Shown: positions 58,971-64,000 of the stretch, one piece after another | Numbering within the stretch: the first letter of the stretch is position 1 | Layout: the number at the start of each line of letters is the position of its first letter | Assembly (NCBI GenBank): GCA_964348665.1 | Contig: CAYGDP010000003.1 | Coordinates: forward strand, 62,001 to 126,000 | From: CAYGDP01 sp964348665 | GTDB taxonomy: Bacteria; Verrucomicrobiota; Verrucomicrobiia; Palsa-1439; CAYGDP01 | Length of the DNA: 64,000 bases | Direction: 5' to 3' | The notes under the pieces: model-generated | What the model was told of the DNA's origin: nothing | The model's database searches: none | The model's input: only the letters and a program-made list of their open reading frames with translations | Program-made: the position numbers and the translations under genes

Positions 58971-59648
58971 TCAAGATCGCACGCCTTCCTCGGAATAAAA
59001 TTTCACGCCGCGCTGGACTTTCGGAAAACCATGGGCGGCGCGCCATTGGTTCTTGTCCCGCAAGCTATACACACACCCGCAATATTCCTGCTGATAAAAT
59101 TCTTCCCGCTTGGCCAGTTCCACCATCCGTTCCGCACCGCCTTTTTTGCGCCAATTAAACGTCCAATAGTTCATCGCCGGCCAGCGCGCCGCCGCACGCG
59201 TGCCGCTGGCATTGATTTGATCCATATCTTTCCAGCGCGAAATGCCGAGCGTCGAGGTGAATAGCTTGAACCCATGTTCGTACGCCCACAGCGCCGTCCG
59301 CTCGAACCGCATGTCGAAACAAACCGTGCAGCGTGCGCCTTTCTCCGGCTCATGTTCCAGCCCGCGCACGCGCGCAAACCAGTTATCGGTATCGTAATCC
59401 GCGTCCACAAACGGCACGCCGAGTTTCTCGGCGTAACGAATGTTTTCGGTCTTGCGCAGCTCATATTCGTCGCGCGGATGAATGTTCGGGTTGTAAAAGA
59501 AGATCGTGAATTCGATTCCCGACGCCCGGACCGCCTCCATGATCTCCCCCGCGCAAGGTGCGCAACAAGAATGCATCACCAGTCGCCGCTCGCCATTGGG
59601 CGTCTCCAACACCGGACGTTGAAAATTGTCGAGCGAGAACGAATTCAT
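58971..59648 (-). CDS. queH: epoxyqueuosine reductase QueH
   Basis: 225-residue DUF208/QueH protein that performs the last step of queuosine synthesis. Cysteine motifs HSCCAPCAGE, CTVCFDMRFERTALWA and YCGCVYSLRDKN carry the metal/[4Fe-4S] ligands. The ATG at 59648 is chosen because TTGACA-17-TAGCAT (59687-59659) runs upstream and the alternative ATG at 59660 lies in the -10. Confidence 0.92.
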   Translation of the reverse strand: MNSFSLDNFQRPVLETPNGERRLVMHSCCAPCAGEIMEAVRASGIEFTIFFYNPNIHPRDEYELRKTENIRYAEKLGVPFVDADYDTDNWFARVRGLEHEPEKGARCTVCFDMRFERTALWAYEHGFKLFTSTLGISRWKDMDQINASGTRAAARWPAMNYWTFNWRKKGGAERMVELAKREEFYQQEYCGCVYSLRDKNQWRAAHGFPKVQRGVKFYSEEGVRS

Positions 59649-59658
59649 GCCGCTATCC

Positions 59659-59687
59659 ATGCTAGTGGCAGCGGAAGTATTTGTCAA
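59659..59687 (-). promoter_or_regulatory. predicted promoter of queH
   Basis: -35 TTGACA (59687-59682), 17-base spacer, -10 TAGCAT (59664-59659), then 10 bases to the ATG at 59648. The -35 overlaps that of the divergent PQQ-propeller gene. Confidence 0.6.
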
Positions 59688-59710
59688 ACTACATGCGTTC
59701 CTCGTAGAAT
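59681..59710 (+). promoter_or_regulatory. predicted leaderless promoter of the PQQ-propeller gene
   Basis: -35 TTGTCA (59681-59686), 18-base spacer, -10 TAGAAT (59705-59710), then 7 bases to the ATG at 59718. Confidence 0.6.
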
Positions 59711-59717
59711 CGTTGCC

Positions 59718-61019
59718 ATGCAAGCAATGCGTTCATTCTACATAATAGTATTATTGATTGCGCCGACTCACGCGGAGGACTGGCCGCAATATCGCGGGCC
59801 GAAACGAGACGGTGTCTGGCGCGAGAATGGCATCATCGAGAATTTTGATGAGGCTTCTCTTGCCGCGCGGGTGAAATGGCGCGTGCCGATTTCCAACGGC
59901 TACAGCGGGCCGACCGTGGCCGACGGACGCGTGTTTGTCACGGATCGAGTCAGAGAACCAAAGCAACAGGAGCAGGTGCATTGTTTCGATTGGAAATCAG
60001 GACGGCAGCTTTGGTCGTTCGCCTACGATTGCATGTATCGTGGCATTAGCTATGAAGACGGCCCGCGCGCGTGCGTCACTGTCGCCAGCGGTCGCGCCTA
60101 TGCGTTGGGAGCGATGGGTAATCTGCATTGCCTCGACACGAGAAATGGCAAAGTGCTTTGGGCGCGCGATCTCAACGCCGAATACAAAATCCGCATGCCC
60201 ATGTGGGGCATTGCTGCCGCGCCGTTGATCGAGGGTGACCTTGTCATCCTTCACATCGGCGGCGAAAACGCCTGCATCATCGCGCTCGACCGCAAGACGG
60301 GCAAGGAACGATGGCGCGCGCTGGAGGACGGCGCGAGTTACTCCGCGCCGATCATCGTCGAGCAAGGCAAACAACGAGTATTGGTTTGCTGGGTGGCGCA
60401 TCGCGTCGTCGGATTGAATCCGAAAACGGGCGAGCTGCTCTGGGCGCAGGATTTTCCGCAGAAACCTTACGTCGTTTGCATTACGTCCCCGGTGTCGGAT
60501 GGTGAAAAACTCTTCATTTGCAGCGCGACAGACGGCTCGCTGATGCTCCGGTTGCCTCCGGATAAACCCGCGGTGGAAAAACTTTGGCATCGACGCGGGC
60601 AGAGTGACGTGCAGACCGACGCGCTTCACAGTCTTATTTCCACGCCGATCTTTCGCGGCGATAATATCTACGGAATAGACCACTATGGAGCGCTACGGTG
60701 TCTTGATGCGAAAAATGGTGACCGTCTCTGGGAGAATCTGACGATCATTCCGAAAGCCCGGTGGGCGACGGCGCATCTCACGCCGAACCGCGACAAAACC
60801 TGGATCTTCACCGAGCGCGGTGTGCTAATTCTAGCGCGGCTCACACCGCAGGGCTACGAAGAAATCAGCCGCGCGCCGCTTCTCAAGCCGACCAGAGGCC
60901 AGCTCCCCGAACGCGGCGGCGTCTGCTGGTCGCCGCCGGCCTACGCCAACCGTCACATCTTCGTTCGTAACGATGAGGAACTGCTGTGTGTAAATTTGTC
61001 GGTGGAGAAACAGAAATAA
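59718..61019 (+). CDS. secreted PQQ-like beta-propeller protein
   Basis: 433 residues with a short signal peptide (MRSFYIIVLLIAPTHAED) followed by WPQYRGPKRDGVW, the usual start of PQQ-like propeller proteins of this lineage, and repeated blades (AYALGAMGNLHCLDTRNGKVLWARDL, NAC-IIALDRKTGKERWRAL, VVGLNPKTGELLWAQ). No enzymatic residues can be assigned. Divergent from queH with overlapping -35 regions. Confidence 0.82.
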   Translation: MQAMRSFYIIVLLIAPTHAEDWPQYRGPKRDGVWRENGIIENFDEASLAARVKWRVPISNGYSGPTVADGRVFVTDRVREPKQQEQVHCFDWKSGRQLWSFAYDCMYRGISYEDGPRACVTVASGRAYALGAMGNLHCLDTRNGKVLWARDLNAEYKIRMPMWGIAAAPLIEGDLVILHIGGENACIIALDRKTGKERWRALEDGASYSAPIIVEQGKQRVLVCWVAHRVVGLNPKTGELLWAQDFPQKPYVVCITSPVSDGEKLFICSATDGSLMLRLPPDKPAVEKLWHRRGQSDVQTDALHSLISTPIFRGDNIYGIDHYGALRCLDAKNGDRLWENLTIIPKARWATAHLTPNRDKTWIFTERGVLILARLTPQGYEEISRAPLLKPTRGQLPERGGVCWSPPAYANRHIFVRNDEELLCVNLSVEKQK

Positions 61020-61079
61020 CCCAGAAGATCGGCAGGAGTGCCGGGACGGTCGTAAAAATAATTTTTCCGCGACACGAGG

Positions 61080-62138
61080 CTACTTTTTACTAATCCGATC
61101 GGGGTGACGGCAGTGCGAGATGGCGGTGTCGTACGTGATGATGCCGCGGCTGTAGAGGTCGTTGAGACAGTTATCCATTAGCACCATGCCATCTTTCGCG
61201 CCGGTCTGCATGGCGGTGTCGAGCATGTGCGAATTGCTTTCGCGAATGAGATTGCGGACGCCGCTGTTGGCGACGAGGAGTTCGAACGCGAGGACGCGCC
61301 GCGAACGGTCGGCTGTGGGCAAGAGTTCCTGCGCGACAATCCCTTGCAGAGTGTTGGCGAGCTGGAGGATGATTTGTTTTTGGGAGTTTCCTTCGAACAC
61401 GCCGACAATCCGTTCCATGGCTTGTGAAACGTTGGGAGCGTGCATGGTGGCGAGAACGAGATGACCAGTTTCCGCAGCGGTGAGCGCGGTCGCGATGGCT
61501 TCCTGGTCGCGGATTTCGCCGACGACGATCACGTCGGGGTCTTGGCGTAGGGCGTGGATGAGAGCGCGAGTGAACGAGTGCGTGTCGGTGAGGACTTCCT
61601 GCTGGACGATGATGGCTTTGCGGTTGTCATGGACAAATTCGACCGGGTCTTCGATCATGACGACTTTGCAGCGGCGCTCTGCGTTGATGAGGTTGACCAT
61701 GTAATTGAGCGTGGTGGTTTTGCCACTGCCGGTGGGGCCGGTAATGATGACCAGGCCATTGGATTTGCGCGCGAGATCGTCAATGCGATCCGGTAGACCG
61801 AGTTCCTGCCGGGTTTTGATGCTTTCTCCGCAAAAACGAAAACAAAGTTCGGCGTGACCGTCCTTTTTGTAGAAGGTGACGCGGATACGCCCAGCGGTTT
61901 GGTGGTAGAGCGAAGTGCAAAGCTCCCAGTCGCGGTCGAATTTCGCGCGTTGTTCCTCGTTGAGCAGGGAGCTGGCGATTTCATTGATGTCCTTGGCAAC
62001 GAGAGAGTCGGTGGCGGCGAGGATGATATCGCCATTGATGCGATAGGCGGGCGGGACGCCGACGATGAGATGCAGGTCGGATGCCTTGTGTTTTTTCGCC
62101 GAAGACAACAGCGAGTCGAGGGAGACGGGTTGGCTCAT
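61080..62138 (-). CDS. PilT/PilU-like retraction ATPase, second copy
   Basis: 352-residue secretion-type ATPase: ASDLHLIVGVPPAYRINGD, Walker A ITGPTGSGKTTTLNYM, IEDPVEFVHDNRKA, PDVIVVGEIRDQEA and GHLVLATMHAPNVSQAMER. Its C-terminal VRNLIRESNSHMLDTAM is close to the PilT AIRNLIRE signature, closer than in the copy at 32490. Clearly diverged from that copy, so perhaps a PilU-type accessory motor. First of a run with a TPR gene just upstream (overlap of 4 bases). Confidence 0.9.
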   Translation of the reverse strand: MSQPVSLDSLLSSAKKHKASDLHLIVGVPPAYRINGDIILAATDSLVAKDINEIASSLLNEEQRAKFDRDWELCTSLYHQTAGRIRVTFYKKDGHAELCFRFCGESIKTRQELGLPDRIDDLARKSNGLVIITGPTGSGKTTTLNYMVNLINAERRCKVVMIEDPVEFVHDNRKAIIVQQEVLTDTHSFTRALIHALRQDPDVIVVGEIRDQEAIATALTAAETGHLVLATMHAPNVSQAMERIVGVFEGNSQKQIILQLANTLQGIVAQELLPTADRSRRVLAFELLVANSGVRNLIRESNSHMLDTAMQTGAKDGMVLMDNCLNDLYSRGIITYDTAISHCRHPDRISKK

Positions 62139-62920
62139 TCTTCCAGTAGCTTACGCATTTTGCCGCGAAAACGCGACCATAAACTATCCTCGTTGACCAT
62201 CGCGCGCATCGCCCGCTCGGCGTCGAGGTTGGAGGGGTCGAGTTGTCGCGCCTGTTCGAACGATGTGCCGGCGAGGCTGACCATGCCGAGGGATTGCTGG
62301 CAGAGACCGAGTTGGAGCCAGATGACGCTCTGGGTTGCATCCAGCGCCAGCGCTTGCTGGATGTATTTGATCGCCACGGAAAATTTCTGGTGAAAATAAT
62401 GGATCCGCGCCGAGAGCCAATGCCAGAACCATTCGCGATGCGCCATCGAGAGCGCCTTGCCAAAACAAAACTCCGCCGCGCCTTCTTCCCGCGCCAGCAA
62501 CACATCGCCGCGCGCCAGCCAGATGTAAGGGGTGTCGCCGCGCTCCTCGATGCTTGCATCGGAATACGCCAGCGCGTTTTCGTAGTCGCCGAGCCGCCCC
62601 AGCGCGACACCCTTCGCGGCCAGCAATTCTGGTTCATTCGGGAATTTCTCCAGCGCCTTGTCCGCCCACAATTTCGCCTCGCGAAATTCGCCCAACTCGA
62701 TCAACGCGCGCACCTGCCCCGTCCACGCCGCGGCGTTTTGCGAATTCTCCTCCAGCGTTTTGGCAAACGCCCGCAACGCGCGCTCGAACTGTCCGCGCGC
62801 AAAGGACGCGTTGGCTTCGGCAAAATAATACGCCTCGTCCTTGACCTCCAGCGGCGCGCCGAGCTGTTGGGGCTGTTCTTCTTCGCCGCCGCCAAACTCC
62901 AGATTGCTGAATCGGCTCAT
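62135..62920 (-). CDS. tetratricopeptide repeat protein upstream of pilT-like gene
   Basis: 261-residue protein without signal peptide. About six TPR helices pairs from residue 30 (AYYFAEANASFARGQFERALRAFAKTLEEN, AAAWTGQVRALIELGEFREAKLWADKALE). Cotranscribed with the PilT-like ATPase (overlap ATGA) and the membrane gene (overlap ATGA), so it may serve in pilus or envelope assembly. The ATG at 62920 is chosen from the overlap. Confidence 0.83.
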   Translation of the reverse strand: MSRFSNLEFGGGEEEQPQQLGAPLEVKDEAYYFAEANASFARGQFERALRAFAKTLEENSQNAAAWTGQVRALIELGEFREAKLWADKALEKFPNEPELLAAKGVALGRLGDYENALAYSDASIEERGDTPYIWLARGDVLLAREEGAAEFCFGKALSMAHREWFWHWLSARIHYFHQKFSVAIKYIQQALALDATQSVIWLQLGLCQQSLGMVSLAGTSFEQARQLDPSNLDAERAMRAMVNEDSLWSRFRGKMRKLLEE

Positions 62921-63795
62921 TTTAATTCCTGTTTCCGTCCGAACCAAGACCGATAAGGCGTGCCAAGCACACGATTCGTCGGCACAAAAACCAATTCGGG
63001 AATAATTTCCCCGCCTTGCCGTTGCGCCAGTGAATTTGCCACAGTCGGCCAAACAAACAAGTGATTTTCAGGCACAGCCAAGTCTCCCGCTTTTGGCATC
63101 GCGTCAGCCTTCTTCCCAAAGACTCGCGTCTCATTGACAAAGAAATGATCGTAGCCGAATCGGACTTGGTCATCACCAACCGCCAGCAGTTGCGTTAATT
63201 CGTTGCCAGATTCGACGCGAAAATTGTCCCTGCGAATCGGTTCAATCGAAAATGCCACAGAATCACCGTGGCGAAGGTCTTGGGCGCGCACACGAGGGTT
63301 TACGATGACGACTTTGCCTTCCACGTTTAGCGGGATTGCGACAAAAGCACGGACTACGCGTCCGAGCGGTACGTAAATACAAGCGATCGCAAAGGCATAC
63401 GCCAAGATTGTAAGCCAAAGCAGTCGTTTGAGAGGCGGCCGCTCCGAGGCATGATGCAACACAAAAGAGAATCCCGAAACGTGGAGCAATAGTAATCCAT
63501 ATAACGCATAGCTGGCTTCCGAATAGCCGAGTCGCACAAACAAAAACGTCGCCGCGCCTAAATACGCAACCAGTACACAGTATCCCAGCAACAGGCGACC
63601 TCCACGAAAAAAACCATACGTCGGGAGGATCGCCGACAAGTAGAGATCCGTTTCGAAAAACGCACGCGGCGACTGCAAAAAAGCTGTCCTAGCGCGGTCT
63701 CGGTGCCATTTTCCGCGCAAAAAATATCCCAACGAAAGGATGCCGCTATACCACCGCTTTCGCGGGGGCATAAACGGCGATGGTTCGTCTGTCAT
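62917..63795 (-). CDS. membrane protein with signal-peptidase-like domain lacking the active site
   Basis: 292 residues. Three hydrophobic segments (LLLGYCVLVAYLGAATFLFVRLGY, YALYGLLLLHVSGFSFVLH, LTILAYAFAIACIYVPLG) are followed by a beta-rich domain with VPENHLFVWPTVAN and IPELVFVPTNRVLGTPYRSWFGR, reminiscent of the C-terminal part of type I signal peptidases (S26), but no Ser/Lys dyad is evident. Function unknown. AAAGGAAG precedes the ATG at 63795. Confidence 0.6.
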   Translation of the reverse strand: MTDEPSPFMPPRKRWYSGILSLGYFLRGKWHRDRARTAFLQSPRAFFETDLYLSAILPTYGFFRGGRLLLGYCVLVAYLGAATFLFVRLGYSEASYALYGLLLLHVSGFSFVLHHASERPPLKRLLWLTILAYAFAIACIYVPLGRVVRAFVAIPLNVEGKVVIVNPRVRAQDLRHGDSVAFSIEPIRRDNFRVESGNELTQLLAVGDDQVRFGYDHFFVNETRVFGKKADAMPKAGDLAVPENHLFVWPTVANSLAQRQGGEIIPELVFVPTNRVLGTPYRSWFGRKQELK

Positions 63796-63815
63796 GCGAC
63801 TTCCTTTCGCGACAG

Positions 63816-63870
63816 TGTGACGCAAACTTTCAGCTTGCGAATCAATCGCAACCAAGATGGTTGCGCCACA
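63816..63870. repeat. palindromic repeat of the TGTGGCGCA family
   Basis: 55 bp from TGTGACGCAAACTTTCAGC to CAAGATGGTTGCGCCACA. The ends are inverted repeats and each half folds alone; same design as 3437-3502 in rnr. Confidence 0.65.
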
Positions 63871-63872
63871 AG

Positions 63873-64000
63873 CTAATGCCGCTGATCCAAGTTGAGCCGG
63901 ACTTCTTCCTCCGGCTCATACATTTCCGAGGTGGCTTCCTTCGACTTCAGCGTGCCGATAATGTCCTCGAACATCTTGGCAGCATCGAGACAGCGATTCC
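63873..64000 (-). CDS. C-terminal end of an unidentified protein
   Basis: The last 42 residues of a minus-strand gene that continues past the window; it ends with MYEPEEEVRLNLDQRH and a TAG stop at 63873-63875. The reading frame is open to base 64000 and codon use is like the neighbours. Function cannot be told from this fragment. Confidence 0.55.
   Translation of the reverse strand, partial: NRCLDAAKMFEDIIGTLKSKEATSEMYEPEEEVRLNLDQRH

Noticed and set aside
59274..59717. Upstream extension of the PQQ-propeller frame
   Set aside because: It overlaps queH in antisense; the signal peptide begins at the ATG at 59718.
1..64000. tRNA genes, rRNA genes, CRISPR arrays
   Set aside because: No T-loop GGTTCGAnTCC signature with a matching acceptor stem and no regularly spaced direct repeats were seen.

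Overview
The window is a gene-dense (about 90% coding) stretch of a Gram-negative bacterial chromosome. LPS genes (Kdo transferase, WaaP-like kinases), pseudopilins with a C-terminal 'H-x-DG'-like signature, LamG and PQQ-propeller secreted proteins, a GTP-type PEP carboxykinase and a K+-type membrane pyrophosphatase point to the PVC superphylum, most likely Verrucomicrobiota. This is inference from gene content; there is no rRNA in the window. I saw no tRNA, CRISPR array, phage or transposase gene.

Layout. 1-7.0 kb: gatA (cut by the window edge) and gatC behind a HExxH metalloprotease, divergent from rnr (RNase R), a LEA-type lipoprotein and a type I phosphodiesterase. 7.1-13.9 kb: a cell-surface modification block holding a double WaaP/Kdo-type kinase, a formylglycine-enzyme-like protein, a propeller protein, and a tightly overlapping sulfotransferase / methyltransferase / carbamoyltransferase operon. 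14-15.7 kb: pckG. 16-24.1 kb: a complete seven-gene Ehr-type membrane complex (Hyf/Nuo-like, but without the NiFe cysteines), headed by a HTH-EIIA regulator. 24.3-32.5 kb: yraN, comM, a CPxCG protein, ppnP, hppA, an acetyltransferase, recA, waaA. 32.5-41.7 kb: pilT and a PilZ-like protein, the coaD-yceD-rpmF-plsX-fabH operon, a LamG phosphodiesterase, rsmD, a diacylglycerol-kinase-type lipid kinase and two small proteins. 41.9-46.3 kb: dnaK, groES, groEL, rpoZ. 46.4-53.2 kb: a TMTC-like membrane TPR protein, two almost identical pseudopilin cassettes flanking a secreted phosphatase, and an FG-GAP protein. 53.2-64 kb: rnpB (RNase P RNA) behind a zinc-ribbon gene, clpS-DUF2017, a membrane protein, three tandem secreted paralogues, queH divergent from a PQQ-propeller gene, and a second pilT with a TPR and a membrane gene.

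Three features recur. First, about sixteen genes on both strands have a sigma70-like -10 hexamer ending only 5-8 bases before the start codon and no Shine-Dalgarno sequence, which predicts leaderless mRNAs; this also settles several start codons. Secretion, chaperone, recA and ribosome-type genes instead carry clear GGAGG-like sites. Second, small palindromic repeats of at least two families (TGTAGCGGCG...CGCTACA and TGTGGCGCA...GCGCCACA) are scattered between genes; one supplies the stop codons of two convergent genes and one sits in frame inside rnr. Third, there is a pair of 121-bp MITE-like elements. The most unusual metabolic system is the Ehr complex, whose substrate reaction is unknown.
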